A DNA stretch of 64,000 bases from Pseudonocardiaceae bacterium YIM PH 21723 (GTDB taxonomy: Bacteria; Actinomycetota; Actinomycetes; Mycobacteriales; Pseudonocardiaceae): NCBI GenBank assembly GCA_003600225.1, contig QZFT01000032.1, positions 31,273-95,272 on the forward strand, written 5' to 3'. Shown piece after piece: positions 56,448 to 64,000 of the stretch; positions within the stretch are counted from its first letter, which is position 1; every line of letters starts with the position of its first letter. Made by a program: the position numbers and the translations under genes. The notes beneath the pieces were generated by a model. The model was not told the origin of the DNA. It ran no database searches and saw only the letters and a list, made by a program, of their open reading frames with translations.

Positions 56448-56654
56448 ATGTCCCAGAACATGCAGCAGCAACGGAAACTGGCCCGATCCCGCCGTCAGCG
56501 GGTCATTGGGGGAGTCTGTGGCGGAATCGCGGAGCGCTACGGCTGGTCGGCTAACGGGGTGCGCCTGGTGTTCATCCTGTCCTGCCTGCTGCCCGGTCCG
56601 CAGTTCCTCATCTACCTCGCGATGTGGTTGATCATTCCGCGGAGCGAGTACTGA
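56448..56654 (+). CDS. PspC-domain membrane protein
   Basis: The 68-aa protein has a PspC domain (LARSRRQRVIGGVCGGIAER) and a hydrophobic segment (GVRLVFILSCLLPGPQFLIY, then LAMWLIIP). PspC proteins take part in envelope stress responses. ATG 56448 has GGAGG only 1 nt away; ATG 56460 is the alternative. The 3' end overlaps the convergent LysR gene by 23 bp. Confidence 0.85.
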   Translation: MSQNMQQQRKLARSRRQRVIGGVCGGIAERYGWSANGVRLVFILSCLLPGPQFLIYLAMWLIIPRSEY

Positions 56655-57522
56655 GGTAGGCGAAGACCCGGTCCAGGAATGCCTGCGCAGCGGGAGATGG
56701 CGTCGACGCACTCCAGATGAGGCGTTCCATCCGCGTGGGGGCATCCCGGACCGGGATGACGCGCAGCCCGGAGAACTGCCGGGCGAAGGGTGCGGGCAGC
56801 ATGCCGACGCCGAAGCCCGCCCGCACCATTCTGATCAGGAATTCGGTGCCGCCCGCCTCGAAGGACACCTCGCGATCCAGCTTGGCGGCGGCGAAGGCCT
56901 CGTCGGACTGTGCCCGGGCAGCGGTGCCCCTTGGAAAGTCGACGAACGCCTCGCCGGCCAGCAGCGTCAGGTCGACCTCGGTGTGGCCGGCCAGCGGGTG
57001 ATCGGGGCGCACCAGCGCCGCCAGCCGGTCGCGGCCGAGATCCCGTTCACTGACGCCGGGGGTGCGATGGCTCGGCGGCAGGCCGAGGAACGCGAGATCC
57101 AGTTCGCCATCGCGCACCAGCCCGACCATCTGTTCGCTGAAGTAGGCCCGCAGCGCGATCCGGACGTGTGGGTGATCCCGGTGGAAGCCGGCCAGCAACT
57201 CCGGCACGTCGATCGAGGTGAGGGCGTTGAACGCGCCGACGGCCAGCCTGCCGCGGATCTCTCCGGTCGCCGCGGCGACCTCCGCCTTCGCCCGCTCCGC
57301 CGCATCCAGTGCCTGGCGGGCGCTGGGCAGGAAGGCCCGGCCGGCGTTGGACAGCCGCACGCTGCGACTGCTGCGCTCGAACAGCTGGGTGCCGAGTTCC
57401 CGTTCCAGCTTGGCGATCTGGTGACTCAACGCCGACTGCACCACCCGGCACCGCTCGGCCGCCCGGGTGAAGCTGAGCGTGTCGGCCACCGCCACCACAT
57501 ACCGCATCTGCTGCAGATCCAC
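56632..57522 (-). CDS. LysR-family transcriptional regulator
   Basis: The 296-aa product starts MDLQQMRYVVAVADTLSFTR with the helix-turn-helix (AAERCRVVQSALSHQIAKLE, RELGTQLFERSSRSVRLSNA) and an inducer-binding domain. GTG at 57522 fits the usual LysR N-terminus; GTG at 57540 would put the palindrome 57529-57543 inside the gene. It is divergent from an MFS exporter, which is the likely target. Confidence 0.9.
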   Translation of the reverse strand: MDLQQMRYVVAVADTLSFTRAAERCRVVQSALSHQIAKLERELGTQLFERSSRSVRLSNAGRAFLPSARQALDAAERAKAEVAAATGEIRGRLAVGAFNALTSIDVPELLAGFHRDHPHVRIALRAYFSEQMVGLVRDGELDLAFLGLPPSHRTPGVSERDLGRDRLAALVRPDHPLAGHTEVDLTLLAGEAFVDFPRGTAARAQSDEAFAAAKLDREVSFEAGGTEFLIRMVRAGFGVGMLPAPFARQFSGLRVIPVRDAPTRMERLIWSASTPSPAAQAFLDRVFAYLSTRSAE

Positions 57523-57528
57523 TGATCT

Positions 57529-57543
57529 ATCGTGAATCACGAT
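57529..57543. promoter_or_regulatory. LysR operator candidate
   Basis: ATCGTGAATCACGAT is a perfect palindrome around one base and contains the T-N11-A signature of LysR sites. It lies 6 bp upstream of the LysR start and 60 bp before the MFS start. Confidence 0.6.
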
Positions 57544-57602
57544 GGCTCATATGACAAACATGTGTTGGACTCATAGATCCTGGTGGGAACAGCATTGGTG
57601 CC

Positions 57603-58835
57603 ATGACAAACACCGCATCTCCAGTCGCGGGTGTGTCCCGGGGGATCCTGTTCCTGATGTCCCTGGCCACCGCGCTCGCCGTGTCCGGCAACAGCTTCGC
57701 CCAGCCGCTGCTGGCCCTGTTCACCCGCGAACTCGGGGTCTCCGACGACCAGGCCGCGCTGATCATGACCGCCGGTCAGCTCGGCTACGCGGCCGGCCTG
57801 GCCCTGTTACTGCCGCTGGCCGACCTGGTCGAGCGCCGCAGGCTGGCGACCGGGATGTTCGCCGCCACCGCGCTGTTCCTGGCCCTGTCCGGGTCGGCGA
57901 CCGGCGGCACCATGCTGGTGATCACCACCTGCCTGTCCGCGCTGACCTCGGTCGTCGCCCAGGTCATCGTCACCTACGCGGCGGCGGTGGCCGCGCCGGA
58001 ACATCGCGGGAGCGTGGTGGGCACGGTGATGACCGGCCTGCTGCTCGGTGGCCTGCTGTCGCGGACGGCCGCCGGGGCGGTGGCCGACCTCAGCGGCTGG
58101 CGGGTCGTCTACTGGGTGGCCGCACTGCTGACCGCCGCGATGGCGGTGACCCTGTGGCGGAGCCTCCCGCCGCTCCGTACCTCGGTGGGGCTGTCGTACA
58201 CCGGAATCCTGCGCTCGACCTTCAGCCTGTTCCGCACCGAACCGCTGTTGCGGTCCCGAGCGGTGATCGGTGCCTGCTCGCTGGCGTCGATGAACTGCTT
58301 CTGGACGGTCGTCTCCTTCCTGCTGTCCGGGCAAGGCTGGTCGGAGCTGCGGATCGGCCTGCTCGGTCTGCTCGGGGTGGCGGGTGCGATGGCGATGAAC
58401 CTGGGTGGCCGGCTCGCTGACCGGGGGCACGCCCAGCGGGTGGCGGCCGTGGCCGGTTCGCTGTTGCTCCTGGCCTGGCTCCCGCTGTGGCTGGGGGAGT
58501 CCTCGGCGGTGCTGCTGATCGTCGGCATCCTGCTGCTGCTGATCGGCACCCAGGGTCTGCTGTCCAGCAACATGAACACCATCTACAGCCTGCGTCCCGA
58601 GCTGCGTAACCGGCTGAACTCCGCGTTCATGACCTGCTACTTCATCGGTGGCGCCGCGGGAGCCGCGTTGGCCGGCCGGGCCTGGTCCGCCGTCGGCTGG
58701 GCCGGGGTCTCGGCGCTGGGTGCCCTGCTCGCCGCGGTCGCCCTGTCGGCGTGGGCCGCCGAGCGCTGGACGGTCACCGCCACGCCGGCGCACCGCGCGC
58801 GGTTGGCGGAGACCCTCCGGGCCACCGCGTCCTAG
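57603..58835 (+). CDS. MFS transporter, drug-efflux-like
   Basis: The 410-aa major-facilitator protein has about 12 helices. Loop 2-3 reads LPLADLVERRRLATGMFA, a variant of the G-x3-D-R-x-G-R-R motif, and the second half has LGGRLADRGHAQRV. The substrate is unknown. The ribosome site is weak. It is divergent from LysR, and its TAG stop shares a CTAG with the stop of the convergent TetR gene. Confidence 0.88.
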   Translation: MTNTASPVAGVSRGILFLMSLATALAVSGNSFAQPLLALFTRELGVSDDQAALIMTAGQLGYAAGLALLLPLADLVERRRLATGMFAATALFLALSGSATGGTMLVITTCLSALTSVVAQVIVTYAAAVAAPEHRGSVVGTVMTGLLLGGLLSRTAAGAVADLSGWRVVYWVAALLTAAMAVTLWRSLPPLRTSVGLSYTGILRSTFSLFRTEPLLRSRAVIGACSLASMNCFWTVVSFLLSGQGWSELRIGLLGLLGVAGAMAMNLGGRLADRGHAQRVAAVAGSLLLLAWLPLWLGESSAVLLIVGILLLLIGTQGLLSSNMNTIYSLRPELRNRLNSAFMTCYFIGGAAGAALAGRAWSAVGWAGVSALGALLAAVALSAWAAERWTVTATPAHRARLAETLRATAS

Positions 58836-59419
58836 GACTGGGTGCGGTGCTTGCGGACGGACTCCTCGACCACGTCCAGCACCGGGGACAGTTCGCCGGC
58901 GGGCAGGCCCATGGCCAGGTGCGAGATCACGCCCTCCAGGACCAGCTCCAGGTAGGCGGCGAGCACGTCGATGTCCACGTCGTCGCGGACGTTGCCCGCC
59001 GCCTGCTGCCTGCGCAGCCGGGCCTTGATGGACTCGGTCAGCTGCTGCGAGCGCTGCGCCCACCGGCCGCGGAACTCCGGGTCGGTGCGCAGCCTGCGGG
59101 ACACCTCAAGGCGGGTGCTCAGCCAGATGCTCGGCGTCTGGGAGTCCGGTTCCTCGGTGAGCAGGTTGCGCATCACCTGGACCAGACCCTGCCCGGCCGC
59201 GACCTCGGCCATGTGCAGCAGGTCGTCCTCGGCGAGGGCCAGGAACAGGGATTCCTTGTCGCGGAAGTGGTGGAAGATCGCGCCACGGGACAGGCCGGTG
59301 GCTTCTTCCAGGCGGCGGACGGTCGCCGCTTCGTAGCCATATCGCGCGAAACACGTCCGGGCGCCGTCCAGGATCTGACGACGCCGGGCATCGAGATGAT
59401 CCTGACTGACCCGGGGCAT
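58832..59419 (-). CDS. acnR: AcnR-like TetR-family regulator
   Basis: The 195-aa protein begins MPRVSQDHLDARRRQILDGA, with the helix-turn-helix ATVRRLEEATGLSRGAIFHH. This is very like AcnR, the aconitase repressor of corynebacteria and other actinobacteria. No aconitase gene is in the window, so the gene would act at a distance. A near-perfect AcnR-type site lies 40 bp upstream, suggesting autoregulation. Confidence 0.8.
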   Translation of the reverse strand: MPRVSQDHLDARRRQILDGARTCFARYGYEAATVRRLEEATGLSRGAIFHHFRDKESLFLALAEDDLLHMAEVAAGQGLVQVMRNLLTEEPDSQTPSIWLSTRLEVSRRLRTDPEFRGRWAQRSQQLTESIKARLRRQQAAGNVRDDVDIDVLAAYLELVLEGVISHLAMGLPAGELSPVLDVVEESVRKHRTQS

Positions 59420-59457
59420 GCCGCAGATCGTGACAGTCAGAGGCCAGTTAATGCAAT

Positions 59458-59473
59458 CCGTACGTACGTACTG
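59458..59473. promoter_or_regulatory. AcnR-type operator
   Basis: CCGTACGTACGTACTG differs at one position from the C. glutamicum AcnR consensus CAGNACnnncGTACTG. It is 38 bp before the acnR start. A separate GTGACAG/CTGTCAC pair surrounds it. Confidence 0.65.
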
Positions 59474-59568
59474 TCACCCCGAGCGGTGGCGGAATGTGAT
59501 GCGCATCTAAACGATACCCATTACAGCTTCCTTAACTCCACCGGTGGCGACATTCGGCGGCATGCGAG

Positions 59569-59590
59569 TGTCAGACCCCGCGTGTAGCGT
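59569..59590 (+). promoter_or_regulatory. PafBC-type promoter of egtABCD
   Basis: TGTCAGAC, 8 bp, TAGCGT, the same motif as at 21799 and 22688. Here the TTG start is 31 nt past the -10, so the message has a leader with its own GAAGGAG site. Confidence 0.7.
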
Positions 59591-59620
59591 CGATTGGCAT
59601 ACGGGCGAAGGAGTGTGCTG

Positions 59621-60892
59621 TTGACAGCGTTAGGCGATGCGGTCAGCCCTGCTGACACGCGCTCCCACGAACTACCGGTCGCGGGAGCTCTGTATACCCG
59701 TGCCGGGGCCGAGGCGTACGTCGCCTCGGTCTGTTTCAAGCACGGCCCACCTCGGCTGCTGGGGGTAGAGCTGGAGTGGACCGTGCACTTCAGGGACGAT
59801 GCCTCCCGACCACTGGACCGAGCAACCCTGCGGCGCGCGCTCGGCGCGCACAGTCCGACCACCGTCGATCCGGACAGTCCCGCGCAGCCGCTCCCCAGCG
59901 GCGGACTGATCACCGTAGAACCTGGTGGCCAGGTAGAGATCTCCAGTCATCCCACCGAATCGCTGACCGAGCTGATCCGGGTGACCGAGACCGATCGGGC
60001 CTATCTCTCCGCTCTGCTGGCCGCTTCCGGCCTGCGCCTCGGCGACTATGGCCTCGACCCGGCCCGGCGGCCCGAACTGTTGCTGGACGTCCCCCGCTAC
60101 AACGCCATGTGGAACTACTACGGGCGGATCAACGGGGACGGCCGGATCATGATGGCCCAGACTGCGGGCCTGCAGATCTGTGTGGACGTCGGTACCCGGG
60201 AGCAGGCCGCGGCCCGCTGGGCCGCGGCACACGAAATCGGGCCTGCCCTGTGTGCGTTGTTCGCGAACGCGAGCCACCACCTCGGCAGGCCGACCGGTCG
60301 AGCCTCCCAGCGACTGCGCACGTTACTGACGATGGATCCCTCGCGGTCCCGGACATCCCCGAGCGTGGCCGACCCGGCCGCCTACTGGGCACGCCGGGCC
60401 CTGGACACCCCGCTGCTCTGTGTGCGGCGGGACTGCGGCGACTGGAACGCCCCCTACGGCGTGACGTTCGCCGGATGGCTGCGGGGCGCTGCGCCCGGCA
60501 CGCCGACCAGCGATGACCTGAAGTACCACCTGTGCACCCTGTTCCCACCGGTCCGCCCGCAGGGCTACCTGGAGATCCGATACCTGGACGCCCAGCCCGG
60601 ACCGGAGTGGATCGTACCGACGGTACTGGTCAGCGCTTTGTTCTCCAGCGACAACGTGGTCGACCGGGCGCGCGAGATCGCCGCCCCGTCCGCCGGGCTG
60701 TGGCAGGACGCGGCGGACTACGGCCTGGCCGAACCGCTGCTGGCGAGCACCGCGGCCCGGCTGGCCGAGCTCGCCATGGCGAACCTGGGTGGCTTCGGCC
60801 TTGATCCCAGGGTGATGAACCTGCTCACCTCCGTGCTTACCCGCAGGCTGGGTAAGGAAAGCCAGCATTCTTCGAAAGGACCGGCCCTGTGA
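59621..60892 (+). CDS. egtA: Glutamate-cysteine ligase, ergothioneine type
   Basis: The 423-aa ATP-dependent ligase makes gamma-glutamylcysteine for the EgtB step. GCS2-like motifs are LGVELEWTVHF, TVEPGGQVEISSHP and NYYGRINGDGRIMMAQTAGL. The TTG at 59621 follows GAAGGAG by 7 nt; a TTG at 59594 would start at or before the predicted transcription start. The stop overlaps the egtB GTG. Confidence 0.93.
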   Translation: MTALGDAVSPADTRSHELPVAGALYTRAGAEAYVASVCFKHGPPRLLGVELEWTVHFRDDASRPLDRATLRRALGAHSPTTVDPDSPAQPLPSGGLITVEPGGQVEISSHPTESLTELIRVTETDRAYLSALLAASGLRLGDYGLDPARRPELLLDVPRYNAMWNYYGRINGDGRIMMAQTAGLQICVDVGTREQAAARWAAAHEIGPALCALFANASHHLGRPTGRASQRLRTLLTMDPSRSRTSPSVADPAAYWARRALDTPLLCVRRDCGDWNAPYGVTFAGWLRGAAPGTPTSDDLKYHLCTLFPPVRPQGYLEIRYLDAQPGPEWIVPTVLVSALFSSDNVVDRAREIAAPSAGLWQDAADYGLAEPLLASTAARLAELAMANLGGFGLDPRVMNLLTSVLTRRLGKESQHSSKGPAL

Positions 60893-62214
60893 CCCCCGCT
60901 GACACCAGTGAGTCAGTGCGGGCGAGGCTTGGCGAGCTGTTGGCGCGCAGCCGAGCCCGCACCACCGAACTCACCGAAGCCGTCGACGACGGCGATCTGA
61001 TCAAACAGCACTCCCCGCTGATGTCCCCCCTGGTCTGGGACCTGGCGCATATCGGCAACCAGGAAGAGATGTGGCTGGTCCGCAAGGTCGGCGGCCGGGA
61101 CCCCGTGCGCGGGGACCTCGACCCGCTCTACGACGCGTTCCAGAACGCCCGCAAGGATCGGCCGTCGCTCCCGCTGCTCAACCCCACCCAAACTCGCGAG
61201 TACCTGGCGGACGTGCGGGCCGAGACCCTGGACGTGCTGGCCACCGTCGAGTTCAACGGCGAGCGGCTGACCAAGGACGGCTTCGCCTTCGGCATGATCG
61301 TCCAGCACGAGCAGCAGCACGCGGAGACCATGCTGGCCACCCACCAGCTGCGCGAGGGCCCGCCGGTACTGCACGGCGAGCCGCTGCCCGGGTCCATCGG
61401 GCAGCCGTTGCCCGCCGAGGTCGGCATCCCCGGCGGGCCGTTCACCATGGGTACGTCCACCGAACCGTGGGCGCTGGATAACGAACGCCCGGCCCACCAG
61501 GTGCACGTCGACCCGTTCTTCATCGACACCACCCCGGTCACCTGCGGCGCCTACCTGGCCTTCATGGACATGGGTGGCTATCAGGACCGGCGCTGGTGGT
61601 CCGAGGCCGGCTGGGCGCACAGGCAGGAAGCGGACCTGCACGCCCCCGAGTTCTGGTTCCGGGACGGCGGGCTGTGGTGCCGCCGCCGGTTCGGCTATGT
61701 CGAACCGGTCCCGGCCGACCAGCCGGTGCTGCACGTCAGCTACTACGAGGCCGAGGCCTACGCCGCCTGGTCCGGGCGCAGGTTGCCCACCGAGGCCGAG
61801 TGGGAGAAGGCGGCCCGGCACGACCCGGTCAGCGGGCGGTCCCGGCGCTACCCGTGGGGCGACGAGGAGCCGACGCCCACCCAGGCCAACGTCGGCCAGC
61901 GGCACCTGTCCCCGGCGCCCGTCGGCGCCTACCCGGACGGTGCCTCGGCGTACGGCGTGCACCAGCTGATCGGTGACGTCTGGGAGTGGACCAGCTCGGA
62001 CTTCGCGCCCTACCCGGGCTTCGAGGCCTTTCCGTACCGGGAGTACTCCGAGGTCTTCTTCGGCCCGGACTACAAGATGTTGCGGGGCGGCAGTTTCGGG
62101 GTCGATCCGGCTGCCGCGCGCGGCACCTTCCGGAACTGGGACTACCCGATCCGCAGGCAGATCTTCACCGGCTTCCGCTGCGCGCGGGACGCCCGACCGG
62201 GAGAACTGGACTAG
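60889..62214 (+). CDS. egtB: Ergothioneine sulfoxide synthase
   Basis: The 441-aa non-haem iron enzyme joins hercynine and gamma-glutamylcysteine through a sulfoxide bond. It has an N-terminal DinB-like domain with iron-ligand histidines in LAHIGNQEEMW (near 54) and VQHEQQHAETM (near 140 and 144), then a C-terminal formylglycine-generating-enzyme-like domain (FTMGTSTEPWALDNERPAHQ, LPTEAEWEKAARH, MLRGGSFGVDP). Overlaps egtA; egtC follows at 5 bp. Confidence 0.96.
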   Translation: MTPADTSESVRARLGELLARSRARTTELTEAVDDGDLIKQHSPLMSPLVWDLAHIGNQEEMWLVRKVGGRDPVRGDLDPLYDAFQNARKDRPSLPLLNPTQTREYLADVRAETLDVLATVEFNGERLTKDGFAFGMIVQHEQQHAETMLATHQLREGPPVLHGEPLPGSIGQPLPAEVGIPGGPFTMGTSTEPWALDNERPAHQVHVDPFFIDTTPVTCGAYLAFMDMGGYQDRRWWSEAGWAHRQEADLHAPEFWFRDGGLWCRRRFGYVEPVPADQPVLHVSYYEAEAYAAWSGRRLPTEAEWEKAARHDPVSGRSRRYPWGDEEPTPTQANVGQRHLSPAPVGAYPDGASAYGVHQLIGDVWEWTSSDFAPYPGFEAFPYREYSEVFFGPDYKMLRGGSFGVDPAAARGTFRNWDYPIRRQIFTGFRCARDARPGELD

Positions 62215-62218
62215 GACC

Positions 62219-62956
62219 ATGTGCCGTCACCTCGCCTACCTCGGACCGCGCCGGGAACTCAGCGATCTGCTGTTCAACCCGCCGCACTCGCTGCTGCACC
62301 AGACCTACCTGCCGAACGACATGCGTGGTGGGGGGACGGTGAACGTGGACGGGTTCGGGGTCGGCTGGTACGGCGAGACACGACGCCCGATCCGGTACCG
62401 CCGCTCCACTCCGATGTGGACGGACGCCGGATTCACCGAGATCGCCAGAGCCACCGCGTCCACGGCCGTCGTGGCCGCGGTGCGCTCGGCGACCATCGGG
62501 CTGCCGATCAACGACGCCGCCTGTGCGCCGTTCAGCGACGATCGCTGGCTGTTCAGCCTGAACGGCCGGATCGAGGGCTGGCCGCACACGGCGGCCGAGT
62601 TCGCCAAGCAGCTGCCGATCACCGACATCCTCACCCTGGAGGCGCTGACCGACACGGCGCTGATCTGGGCGGTGGTCAAGCGCAGGCTGGCCGACGGCGA
62701 GGACGCCGGCCGGGTACTGACCTCCGTGCTGCAGGAACTGGCGGCCGCGAACCAGGGCTCCAGGCTGAACTTCCTGCTCACCGACGGCGAGACCGTGTAC
62801 GCCACCACCTGGACGCATTCGCTGAGCCTGCGCCAGGGAGCGGACTACGTGTTGCTCAGCTCCGAACCACTCGACGAACACCCGGACTGGCAACCGGTGC
62901 CCGACGCGCACCTCGTGGTTGCCACGCCCACCGCAGTGTCCATGACCGCGATCTGA
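62219..62956 (+). CDS. egtC: Gamma-glutamyl hercynylcysteine sulfoxide hydrolase
   Basis: The 245-aa class II glutamine-amidotransferase-like enzyme has the nucleophile at Cys2 (MCRHLAYLGP) and NVDGFGVGWYG, LFSLNGRIEGWP. It removes the glutamyl group after EgtB. The spacing between egtB and egtC (5 bp) and egtD (26 bp) fits one operon. Confidence 0.94.
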   Translation: MCRHLAYLGPRRELSDLLFNPPHSLLHQTYLPNDMRGGGTVNVDGFGVGWYGETRRPIRYRRSTPMWTDAGFTEIARATASTAVVAAVRSATIGLPINDAACAPFSDDRWLFSLNGRIEGWPHTAAEFAKQLPITDILTLEALTDTALIWAVVKRRLADGEDAGRVLTSVLQELAAANQGSRLNFLLTDGETVYATTWTHSLSLRQGADYVLLSSEPLDEHPDWQPVPDAHLVVATPTAVSMTAI

Positions 62957-62982
62957 CGCACCACCACACAGAACGGTTGACC

Positions 62983-63957
62983 ATGACCGAGCCTGCTGTT
63001 GACGTGTACCTGACCGAGGACGACGCCGCGCAGTCCCTGCGCACCGACGTCCATAACGGACTCACCGCACAGCCGAAGTGGTTGCCGCCCAAGTGGTTCT
63101 ACGACGCGCGGGGCAGCGAGCTGTTCGAGGAGATCACCCGGCTGCCCGAGTATTACCCGACGAACGCCGAGCGGGAGGTACTCGCCACCCGCGCCGCCGA
63201 GATCGCCCGGGTGACCAACGCGAAGTCCCTGGTCGAACTCGGATCCGGTTCCTCGGAGAAGACCCGCCTGCTGCTGGACGCGCTGCGCGACCACGGCACG
63301 CTGGGCAAGTTCATCCCGCTCGACGTGTCGGCCACCGCGCTGCGCGAGGCCGCCGACCAGATCTCCACCGACTACCCCGGCCTGGTGGTGCACGGCGTCG
63401 TCGGCGACTTCACCCGGCACCTGGACCGGCTGCCCGACGGCGGCACCCGCCTCGTCGCCTTCCTCGGCGGCACCATCGGCAACCTGGAGGCGGGCGAGCG
63501 CGCCGACTTCCTCGGCGCCGTGCGGGCCGCGCTGGAACCGGGGGAGTACCTGCTGCTGGGCGCGGACCTGGTCAAGGACCCCTCGGTGCTGGTCCGCGCC
63601 TACGACGACAGCCAGGGTGTCACCGCCGACTTCAACCGCAATGTGCTGCGGGTGATCAACCGCGAGCTGGGCGCCGACTTCGACGTGGACGCCTTCCAGC
63701 ACGTGGCGTTGTGGAACGCCGAGCAGGAGCGGATCGAGATGCGGCTCCGCGCCCAGCGGGACATGCGGATCACCGTCGGCGAGCTGGACCTGGACGTGGA
63801 GTTCGGCGCGGGGGAGGAGCTGCGCACCGAGACCTCGGCCAAGTTCCGCCGGGAGACCCTGACGGCGGAACTGTCCGCCGCCGGCTTCGAGCTCCAGGAG
63901 TTCTGGACCGACAAGGCCGGCCGCTTCGCCCTCACCCTCAGCCAGGCCACGGACTAG
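62983..63957 (+). CDS. egtD: L-histidine N-alpha-methyltransferase
   Basis: The 324-aa enzyme makes hercynine by trimethylating histidine with SAM. Motifs are WFYDARGSELFEEITRLPEY, YPTNAEREVLATRAAEIARV, SLVELGSGSSEKTRLLLDAL and AFLGGTIGNLEAGERADFL. It is the last gene of the operon: a palindrome of the dispersed family follows within 10 bp, so egtE is not co-transcribed. Confidence 0.96.
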   Translation: MTEPAVDVYLTEDDAAQSLRTDVHNGLTAQPKWLPPKWFYDARGSELFEEITRLPEYYPTNAEREVLATRAAEIARVTNAKSLVELGSGSSEKTRLLLDALRDHGTLGKFIPLDVSATALREAADQISTDYPGLVVHGVVGDFTRHLDRLPDGGTRLVAFLGGTIGNLEAGERADFLGAVRAALEPGEYLLLGADLVKDPSVLVRAYDDSQGVTADFNRNVLRVINRELGADFDVDAFQHVALWNAEQERIEMRLRAQRDMRITVGELDLDVEFGAGEELRTETSAKFRRETLTAELSAAGFELQEFWTDKAGRFALTLSQATD

Positions 63958-63964
63958 CCCTTTT

Positions 63965-64000
63965 CCGGAGTTGGCGATGTTCGGACTGCGTCCGAACATC
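63965..64000. terminator. Dispersed palindrome, copy 7, cut by the window end
   Basis: The left arm CCGGAGTTGGCGATGTTCGG and the beginning of the right arm (CCGAACATC) are visible. The element follows egtD by 7 bp and continues past the window. Confidence 0.75.

Noticed and set aside
59594..59620. TTG at 59594 as egtA start
   Set aside because: It lies 4 nt past the -10 box, at or before the expected transcription start; TTG 59621 has GAAGGAG.

Overview
The window is high-GC actinobacterial chromosome. It carries actinobacterial markers: whiA next to uvrC-rapZ-yvcK, an ergothioneine operon (egtABCD), an F420/deazaflavin-type oxidoreductase, an IdeR/DtxR-type iron box, RecA-independent (PafBC-type) damage promoters, a class-E-sortase-like LAxTG protein and frequent GTG/TTG starts. 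The gene content and a rifampicin monooxygenase preceded by its palindromic element suggest a filamentous member of the Pseudonocardiaceae or a relative; that placement is inference. No rRNA, tRNA, CRISPR array, integrase or transposase gene was found.

Layout. 1-1489: the end of an AraC regulator, a 58-residue peptide gene and a LuxR regulator facing it. 1623-3976: fmt-rsmB. 4047-15571: an accessory block between rsmB and rpe, which adjoin in several other actinobacteria. It holds a secreted ricin-type lectin, a leftward array of four two-gene cassettes (secreted papain-like cysteine protease plus a C-terminally membrane-anchored partner) with one orphan partner, a 13E12-type HNH gene and a secreted S15 peptidase. 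15681-19232: rpe, ribE-ribBA-ribH and a PH-domain membrane protein. 19301-22673: a Rieske lipoprotein, a 660-bp non-coding gap with a long inverted repeat, a membrane protein, and two tandem FMN/F420-type oxidoreductase genes. 22717-27549: uvrC-rapZ-yvcK-whiA. 27581-29130: a TetR gene and menC.

29127-34600: a haem/iron locus. Two secreted paralogous surface proteins (one LAxTG-anchored) diverge from haem oxygenase and hmuTUV across an IdeR-like box and nested palindromes. 34675-43324: a secreted protein of unknown function, an NmrA-like reductase, a GH38 alpha-mannosidase, a deazaflavin oxidoreductase divergent from rox, and a VWA/solute-binding membrane protein. 43561-46034: two CNNM/CorC-type membrane proteins. 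46306-54128: a LacI regulator and four consecutive POT peptide transporters, each followed by its own hairpin. 54198-56654: a GNAT gene, an HNH gene between roughly 160-bp inverted repeats, and a PspC protein. 56632-59419: LysR, MFS exporter and AcnR-like TetR. 59621-63957: egtABCD.

The strongest candidate for an undescribed system is the tandem protease/anchored-partner array (4584-12037). All four proteases keep Cys-His-Asp, each partner starts 5-14 nt after its protease stops, the leaders are structured, and one partner has lost its protease but appears to keep a trace of its stop codon. Other threads that cross the window are a dispersed terminator-like palindrome family (seven copies) and three near-identical PafBC-type promoters (oxidoreductase pair, uvrC, egtA). 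Similarity levels and family assignments are by eye; no database search was run.
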